DNA of 64,000 nucleotides from Tyzzerella sp. (GCA_017472665.1 JAFUOS010000003.1:1-64000); one strand, 5' to 3'. Positions 35,446 to 45,800 are shown, counted from the first letter of the stretch. Notes: generated by a model from the letters alone, not told the origin. A program made the numbers and translations.

Positions 35446-36783
35446 TTACTGCTTCAAATAATTCGCGAACTTCGTGTAATTTGGCAGCCATGTCAGATTC
35501 ACAGTTCCAATCGAACCATTTCTCTGTTTCGCTATGATAATCTCCGCCACATTCTTCAGTTCCGTATCTTTATTATAATAATCATCACGATAAATAAACA
35601 TAACCACGTCGGCATCCTGCTCAATCGCACCCGATTCACGCAGGTCTGAAAGCATCGGTCTGTGGTCCGGTCTCTGCTCTACCGCACGGCTGAGCTGCGA
35701 CAATGCGATAACCGGTACATTCAGCTCTCTCGCAAGACCTTTCAGTGATCTTGAAATATCTGAAATTTCCTGCTGTCTCGATTCACTTCTGCCGCCGACA
35801 CGTCCTGTCATAAGCTGCAGGTAGTCGATGATAATTAAATCGAGGCCATGTTCTAACTTAAACTTACGGCATTTCGAACGCAATTCAGAAATCGAAATAC
35901 CTGGTGTATCGTCGATAATCAGTTTTGACTTTCCGATGATACCGGCACTTTCAATCAATTTCTCCCAATCCTCATCCTTCAAGTTACCGGTACGAAGGGA
36001 CTGAGAATCTACTTGTGCCTCCAATGCAAAAAGACGGTTTACCAACTGTTCCTTTGACATTTCCAAACTAAAAATCGCAACGGCCTTGTCCGCCTTAAAC
36101 GCCACATGCTGCGCAATGTTAAGTACAAACGCCGTCTTACCCATAGAAGGTCTGGCCGCAACCAGAATCAAATCCGACGGCTGAAGTCCCGCCATCTTAT
36201 AATCCAAATCCAGGAATCCGGTCGGAATACCTGTTACATTGCCACTTGTCTTAGATGCGATTTCAATTTTTTCCAGAGTATTTAACACCACATCTTTGAT
36301 TGGAACAAAGTCCCCTGTATTTCTCTTCTGGACAAGTTCAAATACTTTTTTCTCTGTCGTTTCCAGTACGGCCTCCATCGGTTCTTTGCCAAGGTAGCAC
36401 ATATTAGAAATCTCATCATTTAATTTAATCAATCGGCGCAGCATCGACTTTTCCGCTACAATCTCTGCGTAGTATTTCACATTCGCAGAAGTAGGGACGG
36501 CTGTCACCAAATCCCTGACAAACTCCAGGCTGCTGATCTCCGCCGGTACATCCTTCTCTTTCAAGCGTTCCTGCAGAGTAATCAAATCCACCGGTTTGCC
36601 TTCGTTATAAATCTCCACGACAGCCTCAAAAATCACTCCATATGCAGTTTGATAAAAATCTTCCCCACTGATAATCTCTGAAGAGGTCAGAATCGCATCT
36701 CGGTCCATAAGCATGGCACCTACAACTGCCTGCTCCGCTTCAATACTATGTGGCAATACTCTTTTAATGAGAGCTTCATCCAT
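35446..36783 (-). CDS. dnaB: Replicative DNA helicase
   Basis: 445 residues. The N-terminal DnaB domain (LPHSIEAEQAVVGAML) is followed by a RecA-type ATPase with Walker A ARPSMGKTAFVLN near residue 210, Walker B LDLIIIDYLQLM, and the arginine-finger region RESGAIEQDADVV. It unwinds DNA at the replication fork as a hexamer. The gene is last in the gdpP-rplI-dnaB string, 13 bp after rplI, an order widely conserved in Firmicutes. Confidence 0.97.
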   Translation of the reverse strand: MDEALIKRVLPHSIEAEQAVVGAMLMDRDAILTSSEIISGEDFYQTAYGVIFEAVVEIYNEGKPVDLITLQERLKEKDVPAEISSLEFVRDLVTAVPTSANVKYYAEIVAEKSMLRRLIKLNDEISNMCYLGKEPMEAVLETTEKKVFELVQKRNTGDFVPIKDVVLNTLEKIEIASKTSGNVTGIPTGFLDLDYKMAGLQPSDLILVAARPSMGKTAFVLNIAQHVAFKADKAVAIFSLEMSKEQLVNRLFALEAQVDSQSLRTGNLKDEDWEKLIESAGIIGKSKLIIDDTPGISISELRSKCRKFKLEHGLDLIIIDYLQLMTGRVGGRSESRQQEISDISRSLKGLARELNVPVIALSQLSRAVEQRPDHRPMLSDLRESGAIEQDADVVMFIYRDDYYNKDTELKNVAEIIIAKQRNGSIGTVNLTWLPNYTKFANYLKQ

Positions 36784-36796
36784 CGTTTATAGCCTC

Positions 36797-37243
36797 CTAA
36801 GCTCCTGTTACAATTACTTTTAATTCCGCTGTCACCTTTGGATGTAATTTTACTGGAACAGTATGCGTTCCCAACGCTTTAATCGCATCCTTCAGCTGAA
36901 TCTTCTTCTTATCGATGTCATATCCCATCTGTTCTTTCACAGCTGCCGCGATTTCTTTGGAAGAGACAGAGCCAAATGCTCTTCCCCCTTCTCCAACCTT
37001 AATCGCAAGCTCCACTTTTCCGGCTTCGATCTTCTTTCCGAGTGCCTGTGCTTCTTCTAATTGTTCCTGGGCGAGCCTAGCTTCATTTGCTTTTTTTAAT
37101 TTTAAATCATTCAAATTCTTACTAGTTGCTTCTAAACCAAGCTTCTTTGGTAAAATAAAGTTTCTTGCATATCCATCGTTTACATTTACGATTTCGCCCT
37201 TTTTACCAAGTGTCTTTACGTCTTCTAATAAAATAACCTTCAT
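36797..37243 (-). CDS. rplI: 50S ribosomal protein L9
   Basis: 148 residues. The N-terminal RNA-binding domain has the L9 signature ([20 protein letters not shown]), then a long connecting helix, then a C-terminal domain ([17 protein letters not shown]). Full length for the family. It starts 2 bp after the gdpP stop, so translation is coupled. Confidence 0.97.
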   Translation of the reverse strand: MKVILLEDVKTLGKKGEIVNVNDGYARNFILPKKLGLEATSKNLNDLKLKKANEARLAQEQLEEAQALGKKIEAGKVELAIKVGEGGRAFGSVSSKEIAAAVKEQMGYDIDKKKIQLKDAIKALGTHTVPVKLHPKVTAELKVIVTGA

Positions 37244-37245
37244 AA

Positions 37246-39294
37246 TTAAAGATCCCCTTCTGAAATCATAATGTCAATCACATCTTTTAAGCTTGCGATT
37301 GCTTCCTCCATGTCCGTATGTTGGAACTGTGCACCGGCAGTATTAATATGACCGCCGCCACCAAGTTTTTCCATAATCACCTGTACATTGACTTCGTCAA
37401 TCGCCCTTGCGCTGACATAAATCTTGCCATAATACTCCGTTAAAACAAACGAAGCTTTAATTCCACTGATGTTCAGCAATTCATTCGCTGCCTGTGCACC
37501 AATAATCGTTGGGCTCTCGATATCTTGATTTGTGCATTGAGCAATCGCATATTCATCATGGAATACTTCTGCACTGCTGATAATTTCCGCTTTTACACGA
37601 TAGCTTTCCAAATCATCCCGGAACATCTTTCTTACATGCGTAATATCTGCACCGCAGCGTCTTAAGAATGCTGCCGCTTCAAACGTTCTGACCCCTGTAC
37701 GATTCATAAAATTGTTCGTATCAATCATAATTCCGGCATACATACTGTTTGCCTCAACGTTTGAAATTCTAATATTATCTGCAATATACTGCAATACCTC
37801 TGCTACCATTTCGCAAGCAGAAGATGCATAAGGTTCTATATAAGATAAAGTCGTATTTTCAATCATGTCACTACTTTGTCTGTGATGGTCAAATACTACT
37901 ATTGTCTTTGCCTTCTTGAGTAATTCGGGACAATCCGTCATCTCTGGTTTATTTGTATCAACTACAACCACCATCGTGTTATCGTTCATAAGTTCATTTA
38001 CATCTGAAGACTTAATAAACATATCCTCCGGATAAGCTTTTTTTCCACAAAATGAATTGTAAAGCGGGCGCACCGATGCTGTAATATCATTCAGTACAAT
38101 ATAAGCCTTTTTCTCCATCGTCCTTGCCGCGCGCCAAATACCAATCGCCGCACCAAAAGAGTCCACATCTGCAATGCGATGTCCCATGACAATAACCTGA
38201 TCCTTTGCCATAATAAACTCTCGCAATGCCTCTGCTTTTACACGAGCCTTTACTCGTGTATTTTTGGATGTCTGTTCTCTCTTACCACCATAGTAAGAAA
38301 TATTTTTTCCATCCTTTACAACAGCCTGGTCGCCACCGCGAGCAAGCGCCAAATCGATAGCAACACGTGCATAATTGTAACTTTGTGCATAAGTATCCGC
38401 AGCCATACCCATACCGATACTGAGCGTAACCGGCATGGTATTTCCGATATTCACACTTTTTGCGTCTTCTAAAATTGAAAACTTATTCTTCAGCATTTCT
38501 TTAAAGTAATGTTTCTTGACAACAAAGAAATACTTATCTTTTTCCATCTTCTTGACAAGACCATCGCAGCTGGCCAAATACTGGTTGATCTTTCGGTCAA
38601 TCAATGCAACAAGTAAAGACTGGCGTACTTCCTCAACACTTTCCATAACTTCTTCATAGTTATCGATATAAATCAAACCGGAAACCAGCCTCTGGTCCTC
38701 ATTTTCCCGCATGAAACGCTTTAAGTCTGTGATGTCACTAAGCGATACCGCCACAAAACATTCTCTTCCTTTCGGAAGGTGAAACATTTTATCTGCATCA
38801 CGGAATTCCTGTACCGCAATTCTCGAAAGTTTTGCGCGATAGTTCCGTTCCCGGAAAGTCACTTCCATCTCAGCCTTTTCGCTTTCTTCTTTTGGGAAAA
38901 CACTTCGATTCAGTTCAGGAATATAATTGCTTAAATAACACTCAACAACTTGTTCTCCTTCAAACAGTTTTGAAAAACTGTCATTCACCCAGAGCACCTT
39001 ACCATCATCCAGCATGATCGCATATGGAATTGATAATTCTTTTAATAATACATTTTGAACAAGACCATACTGTGCTGCGAAATCAATCAATCCTGTCATA
39101 ATCAGTGATTTGTTGTAAAAATATAAAAGCGCTACAGCAACAATATAAATTAACACAAGAAGACTCATAACGAGTCCCGCATGTATGTCAATCGTAAAAA
39201 TCCATATGTTCATGGCAAGCAATAAAATAACCATAATCGCCGGCCATAGCATATACAATTTCAGTCGTCCTTTCAAACGCACATCATTTTTCAT
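37246..39294 (-). CDS. gdpP: Cyclic-di-AMP phosphodiesterase (GdpP)
   Basis: 682 residues from the ATG at 39294, preceded by GGGAGGGCAAGG; an upstream ATG at 39327 has no ribosome site and overlaps the galE stop. Two membrane helices (about 10-60), a PAS-like domain (about 75-165), a degenerate GGDEF domain (about 165-300), then DHH ([15 protein letters not shown] and VFDHHRQS) and DHHA1 with [12 protein letters not shown]. It hydrolyses c-di-AMP to pApA, affecting potassium, cell-wall and stress homeostasis. Neighbour order with rplI and dnaB is typical. Confidence 0.95.
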   Translation of the reverse strand: MKNDVRLKGRLKLYMLWPAIMVILLLAMNIWIFTIDIHAGLVMSLLVLIYIVAVALLYFYNKSLIMTGLIDFAAQYGLVQNVLLKELSIPYAIMLDDGKVLWVNDSFSKLFEGEQVVECYLSNYIPELNRSVFPKEESEKAEMEVTFRERNYRAKLSRIAVQEFRDADKMFHLPKGRECFVAVSLSDITDLKRFMRENEDQRLVSGLIYIDNYEEVMESVEEVRQSLLVALIDRKINQYLASCDGLVKKMEKDKYFFVVKKHYFKEMLKNKFSILEDAKSVNIGNTMPVTLSIGMGMAADTYAQSYNYARVAIDLALARGGDQAVVKDGKNISYYGGKREQTSKNTRVKARVKAEALREFIMAKDQVIVMGHRIADVDSFGAAIGIWRAARTMEKKAYIVLNDITASVRPLYNSFCGKKAYPEDMFIKSSDVNELMNDNTMVVVVDTNKPEMTDCPELLKKAKTIVVFDHHRQSSDMIENTTLSYIEPYASSACEMVAEVLQYIADNIRISNVEANSMYAGIMIDTNNFMNRTGVRTFEAAAFLRRCGADITHVRKMFRDDLESYRVKAEIISSAEVFHDEYAIAQCTNQDIESPTIIGAQAANELLNISGIKASFVLTEYYGKIYVSARAIDEVNVQVIMEKLGGGGHINTAGAQFQHTDMEEAIASLKDVIDIMISEGDL

Positions 39295-39326
39295 TACCTT
39301 GCCCTCCCAATCCGGGAAATCATTCA

Positions 39327-40343
39327 CTAACCTTCATATCCGTTTGGATTTGTTGACTGCCATCTCCAAGAGTCTTCACACATTTCATCCAAACCTCTCT
39401 TGGCTTCCCAGCCAAGCTCTGCTTTTGCCTTTGCAGGATCTGCATAACAGGTAGCAATGTCACCAGGTCTTCTATCCTGGATCTTATATGGAAGGTCTTT
39501 TCCACAAGCTTTGCTGAATGCTTTTACCATATCTAATACAGAATAACCGTTTCCTGTACCAAGGTTGTATACACAAACTCCTGCTTTTTCTTTAATCTTC
39601 TTAAGTGCTTTTACATGACCCTCTGCAAGGTCTACAACATGGATATAGTCACGCACGCCTGTACCATCTGGTGTATCATAATCGTCACCAAATACGCCAA
39701 GGAATTCACGTTTTCCAACTGCCACTTGTGTAATGTATGGCATCAAGTTGTTTGGAATACCCTTTGGATCTTCTCCGATTGTACCGCTCTTATGAGCTCC
39801 AACCGGATTGAAGTAACGAAGTAATACCACGTTCCATTCTGGGTCTGCTGTGTGGAAATCTGTTAAAATCTGTTCTAACATAGATTTTGTCCAGCCGTAT
39901 GGATTTGTACATTGTCCTTTTGGGCATTCTTCTGTAATCGGAATAAATGCTGGGTCTCCATATACAGTTGCTGATGAACTGAAAATGATGTTTTTCACAC
40001 CGGCATTTCTCATAGCATTACATAATACTAATGTTCCGTTGATGTTGTTATCATAATATTCTAATGGTTTAGCTACAGATTCTCCTACAGCTTTTAAGCC
40101 TGCGAAATGAATGACTGCATCAATTTTTTCATTGGCAAATACATTCTTCATAGCCTCGGCATCACGAATGTCTGCTTCGTAAAATTTAATTTCTTTTCCA
40201 ACGATCTTTTCTACTCTTTTTAAAGATTCCTTGCTTGCATTGCATAAGTTATCTACAACTACTACATCATAACCTGCATTCACTAATTCGATACATGTAT
40301 GGCTACCAATATAGCCTGCTCCACCTGTTACTAAAATTGTCAT
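39327..40343 (-). CDS. galE: UDP-glucose 4-epimerase
   Basis: 338 residues. The NAD-binding GxxGxxG motif ([12 protein letters not shown]) is at residues 5-16 and the catalytic YxxxK (YGWTK) near 150, with SSSATVYG upstream. It interconverts UDP-glucose and UDP-galactose in the Leloir pathway and for cell-envelope sugars. It is 13 bp after a sugar-phosphate nucleotidyltransferase gene, in the same transcript. Ribosome site AAGGAGG. Confidence 0.97.
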   Translation of the reverse strand: MTILVTGGAGYIGSHTCIELVNAGYDVVVVDNLCNASKESLKRVEKIVGKEIKFYEADIRDAEAMKNVFANEKIDAVIHFAGLKAVGESVAKPLEYYDNNINGTLVLCNAMRNAGVKNIIFSSSATVYGDPAFIPITEECPKGQCTNPYGWTKSMLEQILTDFHTADPEWNVVLLRYFNPVGAHKSGTIGEDPKGIPNNLMPYITQVAVGKREFLGVFGDDYDTPDGTGVRDYIHVVDLAEGHVKALKKIKEKAGVCVYNLGTGNGYSVLDMVKAFSKACGKDLPYKIQDRRPGDIATCYADPAKAKAELGWEAKRGLDEMCEDSWRWQSTNPNGYEG

Positions 40344-40356
40344 AATTTTTTCCTCC

Positions 40357-41283
40357 TTATTCTGCTTTCCATAATCTTTCTGGATATAAGCCTGTTTCTT
40401 TCATATTTTTAATTGCTGCAACCACAACTGGTTTGTCTTCTTTGTATGTAACACCATACCATTTATCTTCCGATGTAAGTACTACGACTGTGGCTTTGTC
40501 TTTTGCTAACAAATCACTTACGACTGATGGAAGATAATACTCACATTTCATAGGGTTGGTCTTTAACCCTTCTTTCAAAAATGTTGGAAATCCTTTTTTA
40601 ATTTCCTGCAAAAAACTTGCAGTAAATCCCCACATATTCATGGACACGATGCTGCCTTTTGGAAGCGAAATCCATGTTGCTCCATCATCTTCCGTATAAG
40701 CTGCGCCATTTTCCTTTTTCTCAATGCGCGTTCTTTCTACAACACTCACGAGTTCGCTTTGTGCATTCAGAGTACATACACCACGTGATACATGACCATT
40801 TTCTGTCAATGTGTTTTCCAATTGATATCCAACCATGGTATAACGATATTTGTCGTCATCTTCATGGGTTGACAGATAATCGTAAATCTTTTGGAATGCA
40901 TCTCTTCCGTAGTAGTCATCTGCATTAATTACTGCAAATGGTCCATCTACCTCATCGATACAGCTAAGTACCGCATGTGCTGTTCCCCAAGGCTTCACTC
41001 TGCCCTCCGGAACTTCAAAGCCCTCTGGAATATTATGCAGGTCTTGATATACATATGCTACTTCCATGACACTTTCTACACGTTTTCCAATTGCTTCTTT
41101 GAATGTGTCTTCATTATCTTTTTTAATGATAAATACGACTTTCTCAAATCCTGCTCTTTTGGCATCAAAGATAGAGAAATCCATGATAATGTGACCCTGT
41201 TCATCGATTGGGTCAATCTGTTTTAACCCGCCATAGCGGCTCCCCATGCCTGCCGCCATAATGACTAACACTGGTTTTTTCAT
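40357..41283 (-). CDS. Sugar-1-phosphate nucleotidyltransferase-like protein
   Basis: 308 residues. The nucleotide-binding start ([20 protein letters not shown]) is the GxGxRxx...K signature of NTP-transferases, and [15 protein letters not shown] holds the metal-binding Asp-Asp. It is not a standard GalU or GlmU; relatives are often encoded with galE in Lachnospiraceae and may charge a hexose- or hexosamine-1-phosphate. In operon with galE, it probably supplies a UDP-sugar that GalE epimerises. Specificity unproven. Confidence 0.8.
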   Translation of the reverse strand: MKKPVLVIMAAGMGSRYGGLKQIDPIDEQGHIIMDFSIFDAKRAGFEKVVFIIKKDNEDTFKEAIGKRVESVMEVAYVYQDLHNIPEGFEVPEGRVKPWGTAHAVLSCIDEVDGPFAVINADDYYGRDAFQKIYDYLSTHEDDDKYRYTMVGYQLENTLTENGHVSRGVCTLNAQSELVSVVERTRIEKKENGAAYTEDDGATWISLPKGSIVSMNMWGFTASFLQEIKKGFPTFLKEGLKTNPMKCEYYLPSVVSDLLAKDKATVVVLTSEDKWYGVTYKEDKPVVVAAIKNMKETGLYPERLWKAE

Positions 41284-41339
41284 CTCTTATTCCTCCAGAC
41301 GGTGTGCTTTTATTTTTAGTTCGCACACTGTATTTAACT

Positions 41340-41368
41340 ATTATAGTACATATCGCTTTAAAAATCAA
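41340..41368 (-). promoter_or_regulatory. Promoter of the nucleotidyltransferase-galE operon
   Basis: Minus strand: TTGATT (41363-41368), 17-bp spacer, perfect TATAAT (41340-41345). A hairpin (GTGTGC at 41302-41307 with GCACAC at 41323-41328) lies in the leader just before the ribosome site. Confidence 0.7.
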
Positions 41369-41396
41369 TGCAAGTCAAGTTCCTGATATATAAAAA

Positions 41397-41422
41397 AACC
41401 TGCCGCAACTTTGCGACAGGTT
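41397..41422 (-). terminator. Terminator of the rpsF-ssb-rpsR operon
   Basis: A 12-bp stem (41397-41408 with 41411-41422, one G-U) followed on the minus strand by seven T; it lies 14 bp past the rpsR stop. A classic intrinsic terminator. Confidence 0.85.
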
Positions 41423-41435
41423 TCATTCATACTAA

Positions 41436-41699
41436 TTAATCTTGTACATATGGCATAAGTGCGATATGTCTTGCTCTCTTGATAGCTACTGTAAGAGCTC
41501 TTTGATGTTTTGCACAGTTTCCTGTGATTCTTCTTGGAAGGATTTTTCCTCTTTCAGAAACATATTTTCTCAATTTAGCCACATCTTTGTAATCGATCTG
41601 GTTGTTTTCTTTACCACAGAATACACATACTTTTTTTCTTCTGCGTCCGCCTCTTCTCTTCATTGGAGAATCAGCTTTGTTACCTTTATCAAAAGCCAT
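41436..41699 (-). CDS. rpsR: 30S ribosomal protein S18
   Basis: 87 residues with the S18 core ([20 protein letters not shown], then [19 protein letters not shown]). A CxxC (CVFC) and a later Cys suggest a zinc-binding (C+) form. Last gene of the rpsF-ssb-rpsR operon; S18 and S6 assemble together on 16S rRNA. Confidence 0.97.
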   Translation of the reverse strand: MAFDKGNKADSPMKRRGGRRRKKVCVFCGKENNQIDYKDVAKLRKYVSERGKILPRRITGNCAKHQRALTVAIKRARHIALMPYVQD

Positions 41700-41763
41700 T
41701 TGTCAATACCTCCTATAATATTTCTCGAACACACGCGTTCTTACTACTACACAATCAATCGTT

Positions 41764-42204
41764 TTAGCTGAATGGTAATTCTTCATCAATTCCGTCTGGA
41801 ATGTTCATGAATCCATCGCCGATGTCTACGCTTGGTGATGGTGCTGGGCTTGTCTGATAATTACTGTTAGATGCACCACTTGCTGCTTTGCTTTCTGCAA
41901 ATTCTTGTTCTTCGATCACAACGTCTGTTGTGTAAACTTTTACGCCATCTCTGTTTGTATAGCTTCCAGTCTGAATACGTCCAGTTACTGCAATCTTCAC
42001 ACCTTGACGTAAATATCTTTCAGCAAATTCTGCTGCTCTGCCAAATGCCACACAGTTAATAAAATCTGCTGATTGTTCTCCGTCACGTTTGAAACGGCGG
42101 TCAACAGCCAATGTATATCTTGCAACTGCGCTTGCATTCTCACCTTGTGAATATCTAACTTCTGGATCTCTTGTCAAACGTCCCATTAAAATTACTTTAT
42201 TCAT
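41764..42204 (-). CDS. ssb: Single-stranded DNA-binding protein
   Basis: 146 residues: an OB-fold (MNKVILMGRLTRDPEVRYS to about 105), a flexible Ser/Ala/Pro linker, and an acidic tail ending EELPFS, similar to the DDDIPF tip that recruits repair and replication proteins. It coats single-stranded DNA. Encoded between rpsF and rpsR, the standard Firmicutes order. Confidence 0.97.
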   Translation of the reverse strand: MNKVILMGRLTRDPEVRYSQGENASAVARYTLAVDRRFKRDGEQSADFINCVAFGRAAEFAERYLRQGVKIAVTGRIQTGSYTNRDGVKVYTTDVVIEEQEFAESKAASGASNSNYQTSPAPSPSVDIGDGFMNIPDGIDEELPFS

Positions 42205-42222
42205 ACGATTTCCTCTCTTCTC

Positions 42223-42510
42223 TTATGCTTCTTGTCTAACGCATAAAAATCTGATTACATTGTCCATGATACGAAGTCTTGCTTCGATTTCAGCTGGAGC
42301 TGTAGCTTCAGATTCGAAGTTGATGAAGTAGTAATATCCTTCTCTCATCTTTTGAATTTCGTAAGCTAATCTTTTCTTACCCCATTCATCAACGTTAGTA
42401 ACTGTACCACCGAAACGTGTAATATAGCCTTGCACTTTTTCGATTACAGCTGCTCTAGCGTCGTCTTCGATTTTTGCATTGACAACAACTGCTAATTCAT
42501 ATTTGTTCAT
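42223..42510 (-). CDS. rpsF: 30S ribosomal protein S6
   Basis: 95 residues with the S6 fold markers (YELAVVVNAKIEDDARAAV, GTVTNVDEWGKKRLAYEI, then YYFINFESEA). First gene of the rpsF-ssb-rpsR operon, with its own promoter and a hairpin leader just upstream. Ribosome site AAGGAGG. Confidence 0.97.
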   Translation of the reverse strand: MNKYELAVVVNAKIEDDARAAVIEKVQGYITRFGGTVTNVDEWGKKRLAYEIQKMREGYYYFINFESEATAPAEIEARLRIMDNVIRFLCVRQEA

Positions 42511-42537
42511 GTCGTTTGCACCTCCTTATGGTCTCTG

Positions 42538-42619
42538 GTCCCTAAATCTTTGTTAGGAACAAGGAATAAAATAATATATCACAATTTGGTATGATAACAT
42601 ATTTAAAGCACGGTTTCAA
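42538..42619 (-). promoter_or_regulatory. rpsF promoter and leader hairpin
   Basis: Minus strand promoter TTGAAA (42614-42619), 17-bp spacer, TATCAT (42591-42596). The leader contains a hairpin, GTTCCTAA pairing with TTAGGGAC (42538-42560), just before the ribosome site. S6:S18 leader motifs regulate this operon in many bacteria; whether this hairpin is one needs a covariance search. Confidence 0.5.
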
Positions 42620-42804
42620 GCCTTTTTTCTCAATTCTTTCGTGTTTTTTTCCACTAATTTCCGTGCAATCATAATCTGGTGGCCGCAGCCGACACATTTT
42701 AAACGAAAGTCTGCTCCCACGCGCAGGATTTCCCATTCAAAACTGCCGCATGGATGCTTTTTCTTCATTTTTACAATATCCCCAATCTCATAAATGTCTG
42801 CCAT
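42616..42804 (-). CDS. DUF951 small protein
   Basis: 62 residues: MADIYEIGDIVKMKKKHPCG, then FRLKCVGCGHQIMI. One Cys near residue 19 and a CVGC pair suggest a zinc-binding fold. DUF951 proteins are conserved in Firmicutes, often near rpsF or parB genes; function unknown. The 3' end overlaps the rpsF -35 box. Confidence 0.85.
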   Translation of the reverse strand: MADIYEIGDIVKMKKKHPCGSFEWEILRVGADFRLKCVGCGHQIMIARKLVEKNTKELRKKA

Positions 42805-42850
42805 TTCTACACTCCTCTATTAAATTTTCCCTTTCTGCATCTATGGTTCC

Positions 42851-43717
42851 TTAGTTTGCAGACTCGGCGCTTCCGCCTTTTTCCGTTGCCGCCTCGCCAC
42901 CAACCGTCTCTTCGTTGATTTTCACGCCATGTACCAACAATCGCTCGTCATCACTAACATTTGTGCAAGTAGACAGACTGACGATTTTTGAATCCGTTCC
43001 CACTTCCACATCTGTCTGATATCCGGAAATGCTTCTGATGTAATTGATATAGTTCTGGAACTCCGCATCTGAATTGTACCATTTCGTATAGCTTTCCGAA
43101 GTATCTTTCACAACACTCACAGCAAATACTTGATATGTAGACACCTTTCCATCCGGCGTATAAATATAAAAGTACGGGTGTTCTGTGCCAAAAGACTTCG
43201 TCTTATATTTTCTCAGCATTCCGAACATAGAACCATTTTTCATGTTATGTCCATAAATAAATGTGTTTCTATCACTAAAATCACCTGCATTATACATATC
43301 TACAAAAAGCGTACCCGCCGAGTTTTTCTTGCCTTCAAATGTGGTCTTCAAGTATTTGTCATTATCCTTGCCTTTGACCACCGGATAACTAATCTGTGAT
43401 GGCTCGTCGAATCGAATCCACGCCACTACATCTGGATTGATTTCTTCCAGTTTTGCAAAGTCTACCATAAAAGTTTCTTCCTCTTCTTCCCCCTCCTCTG
43501 GCTTTGTATACGTGATTGCAATGTCTTCGAGGGAAGCGTATTCCTCTTCTCCTTTTCCGTACTCAGAGAAAATCCCCCACAATTTAAATGCAGAAAACAA
43601 AAATACACCAATTGCAATTATAAGCACAACATTACTAACGATTTGCCCTACCGACTTTTTCTTACGTCTTCCTCTGTGATGTTTCGTCCCCTTATGCTGT
43701 TTTGTCTTATCTTCCAT
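42851..43717 (-). CDS. srtB: Class B sortase
   Basis: 288 residues from the ATG at 43717, which has AGGAGG 5 nt upstream; an in-frame TTG at 43735 overlaps that ribosome site. A basic N-terminus (residues 6-25) precedes a membrane helix (about 25-45), then the sortase barrel with catalytic His in FIYGHNM, Cys in VSLSTCTN and Arg in DERLLVHG. Sortase B types anchor proteins to peptidoglycan or assemble them on the surface. No LPXTG-like substrate is encoded nearby; the large surface enzymes in this window lack a C-terminal sorting signal, so its substrates lie elsewhere. Confidence 0.88.
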   Translation of the reverse strand: MEDKTKQHKGTKHHRGRRKKKSVGQIVSNVVLIIAIGVFLFSAFKLWGIFSEYGKGEEEYASLEDIAITYTKPEEGEEEEETFMVDFAKLEEINPDVVAWIRFDEPSQISYPVVKGKDNDKYLKTTFEGKKNSAGTLFVDMYNAGDFSDRNTFIYGHNMKNGSMFGMLRKYKTKSFGTEHPYFYIYTPDGKVSTYQVFAVSVVKDTSESYTKWYNSDAEFQNYINYIRSISGYQTDVEVGTDSKIVSLSTCTNVSDDERLLVHGVKINEETVGGEAATEKGGSAESAN

Positions 43718-43836
43718 CTCAGCCTCCTGTTTCAACTACACAATCCTCGTGCACGGGCAGCCTGTAACTCAATTCCCGACACAAACCATATATTTAGAAA
43801 AAGGTGGGCACGATTGCACCCACCCATTAACTTCCA

Positions 43837-45129
43837 TTAACCAACTTTTAATTTAAATTTCTGAATCTCTTTCTCGCTGGCAACTCTTTCAATCAATCCG
43901 CCGAGCGAGCGAAGTTTTTCTTCAAATCGTTCATATCCTCTTTGGATATATACGATATCATCTACAATAGTAATACCTTCCGTTGCCAGACCTGCAATAC
44001 AAAGTGCTGCTCCTGCTCGCAGGTCCGGTGCACTTACTCTTGCGCCCGATAATTTTTCTACACCTTCAATCGTAGCAGAATTGCCTTCAATCTTTGCGAC
44101 TGCGCCCATACGAGCAAGTTCATCCAAATATTTAAAACGATTTTCAAAAATACTTTCCGTAATAATACTGGTTCCCTGTGCCAATGCCAAGGCCACACCA
44201 ATCTGCGGCTGCATATCTGTCGGATATCCAGGATATGGAAGCGTCTTTACATGCGTGCTTCTCAAACGTTTCTTAGCGACTACGCGAACTGCATCGTCAA
44301 ATTCCTCTACTTCGCACCCGATTTCTACTAATTTTGCAATCGTAGCCTCTAAATGCTTTGGAATGACGTTGAGTACCGTAACATCACCTCTTGTAGCTGC
44401 TGCTGCGAACATAAATGTCCCCGCTTCAATCTGGTCTGGAATAATCGAATACTCTGTCTTATGAAGCTTTGGTACTCCTTTAATCTTGATGACGTCTGTA
44501 CCAGCGCCCTTGATATTAGCGCCCATACTATTCAGGAAGTTTGCAACGTCTACAACATGAGGTTCCTTGGCAACGTTTTCTAAGATAGTAGTACCTTCTG
44601 CCATGGCAGCGGCCATCATAACGTTGATTGTCGCACCTACAGAAACCACGTCAAAGTATAAGTGTGTTCCTCTTAAATGCTCTGCTTCTGCTACAATCTT
44701 TCCACATTCAATCTCTACTTCTGCGCCCAAAGCACGGAAGCCTTTCAAATGTTGGTCAATTGGTCTGCTTCCGATGTTGCATCCTCCAGGGAGTGCAACC
44801 TCTGCTTTATGATATTTCCCAAGTAATGCTCCTAACAAATAGTAAGAAGCTCTGATTTTCTTAATATATTCATATTCAATACTTAAATCGCCCACGCCGG
44901 CACCATTGATACGGACTGTGTGGCGGTCTACACGTTGCACCGATGCGCCGATACCACTAATGGCTTCCAAGAGCACATTGATATCGTTTACATCCGGCAA
45001 ATTATCTATCGTAACGGTTTCGTCTGTCATAATCGCTGCTGATAAAATAGCAAGCGCAGCATTCTTTGCTCCACCGATTTCAACTTCTCCTACTAGCGGA
45101 TTTCCACCCTTAATAATATATTGTTCCAT
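43837..45129 (-). CDS. murA: UDP-GlcNAc 1-carboxyvinyltransferase
   Basis: 430 residues. GGAKNAALAILSAA near the N-terminus binds substrate (Lys and Asn), and the active Cys lies in PGGCNIGSRPIDQH near residue 115. The last third has the YPTDMQPQ motif. It catalyses the first committed step of peptidoglycan synthesis, transferring enolpyruvate from PEP to UDP-GlcNAc; the Cys form is fosfomycin-sensitive in known relatives. A promoter with an operator-like palindrome lies upstream (45190-45240). Confidence 0.97.
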   Translation of the reverse strand: MEQYIIKGGNPLVGEVEIGGAKNAALAILSAAIMTDETVTIDNLPDVNDINVLLEAISGIGASVQRVDRHTVRINGAGVGDLSIEYEYIKKIRASYYLLGALLGKYHKAEVALPGGCNIGSRPIDQHLKGFRALGAEVEIECGKIVAEAEHLRGTHLYFDVVSVGATINVMMAAAMAEGTTILENVAKEPHVVDVANFLNSMGANIKGAGTDVIKIKGVPKLHKTEYSIIPDQIEAGTFMFAAAATRGDVTVLNVIPKHLEATIAKLVEIGCEVEEFDDAVRVVAKKRLRSTHVKTLPYPGYPTDMQPQIGVALALAQGTSIITESIFENRFKYLDELARMGAVAKIEGNSATIEGVEKLSGARVSAPDLRAGAALCIAGLATEGITIVDDIVYIQRGYERFEEKLRSLGGLIERVASEKEIQKFKLKVG

Positions 45130-45189
45130 TTCGCACCTCTAATATGGTTTCATAATCTATCTTTATTAAAAATTAGTCCTACTCACCCA

Positions 45190-45240
45190 AGTGTAATTTA
45201 CACTACCTTGGTATTATATCACAAAATACACTTTTGTAAA
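45190..45240 (-). promoter_or_regulatory. murA promoter with an operator-like palindrome
   Basis: Minus strand: TTTACA (45235-45240), 16-bp spacer, perfect TATAAT (45213-45218). A perfect 15-bp palindrome, AGTGTAATTTACACT (45190-45204), lies just past the expected start site, where a bound repressor would block transcription. The cognate regulator is unknown. Confidence 0.55.
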
Positions 45241-45258
45241 AGTATTTCTTTGAAAAGT

Positions 45259-45285
45259 AAATAGGAGGCATGCCACCTCCTATTT
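45259..45285 (-). terminator. Terminator overlapping the shikimate kinase stop
   Basis: 10-bp stem AAATAGGAGG (45259-45268) with CCTCCTATTT (45276-45285), 7-nt loop, followed on the minus strand by TTTACTTTTC. The stem includes the stop codon at 45280-45282. Confidence 0.65.
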
Positions 45286-45777
45286 ATCAAACAATTCCAA
45301 CACTTCATCAATTGTCTCTTCCAGACTTAATCCCTCTTCTGAAACAATATAGTCTGCATATTTTTCGAACAATTTTGTTCTTTCCTCGTACAGGTCGCGC
45401 AGTGTCTGACCTTCTTTCAACACCACGCCACGGTTTTTCGCACTGCTGATTCTTCGATTGATTGTCTCATAAGATACTTTTAAATATACAATCTTTCCGA
45501 TTTCTTTAAAATGTTCCATCGCATCTTTGCAGTAGACCACACTTCCACCCGGCGAAATCACCGCATGTTCTGCTTCTACTTCTCGATTCACCTGATTCTC
45601 AATTGCAAGAAATCCATCATTTCCCACATCTGCTATAATCTCTTTCAGCAAACGTTTTTCTTGTTTTTGTATTAATAAATCTGTGTCTATGAAATCATAT
45701 CCCAGGCGTTTTGCAACGACAACTCCTACTGTACTTTTTCCTGATGCCGGCATGCCGATAAAAATAATGTTTTTCAT
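45280..45777 (-). CDS. aroK: Shikimate kinase-like P-loop kinase
   Basis: 165 residues from the ATG at 45777; a farther ATG at 45795 would overlap the AAAGGCGAG ribosome site. Walker A is GMPASGKST (residues 8-16), followed by DFIDTDLLIQ, where the shikimate-binding Asp is expected, and SPGGSVVY in place of the usual GGG loop. It should phosphorylate shikimate in aromatic amino acid synthesis, though the GGS variation leaves room for a related small-molecule kinase. No other shikimate-pathway gene is adjacent. Confidence 0.7.
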   Translation of the reverse strand: MKNIIFIGMPASGKSTVGVVVAKRLGYDFIDTDLLIQKQEKRLLKEIIADVGNDGFLAIENQVNREVEAEHAVISPGGSVVYCKDAMEHFKEIGKIVYLKVSYETINRRISSAKNRGVVLKEGQTLRDLYEERTKLFEKYADYIVSEEGLSLEETIDEVLELFDK

Positions 45778-45800
45778 ATGTATCTCGCCTTTCATTCATC

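Noticed and set aside
39294-39327. Longer N-terminus for GdpP starting at 39327
   Set aside because: No ribosome site there, while the ATG at 39294 has GGGAGGG at a good distance and gives the usual N-terminal membrane helices.
42851-43717. Sortase-linked surface enzyme system with the giant fructanase
   Set aside because: The large enzymes lack an LPXTG or NPQTN-type C-terminal signal, so the two are not linked by sequence evidence.
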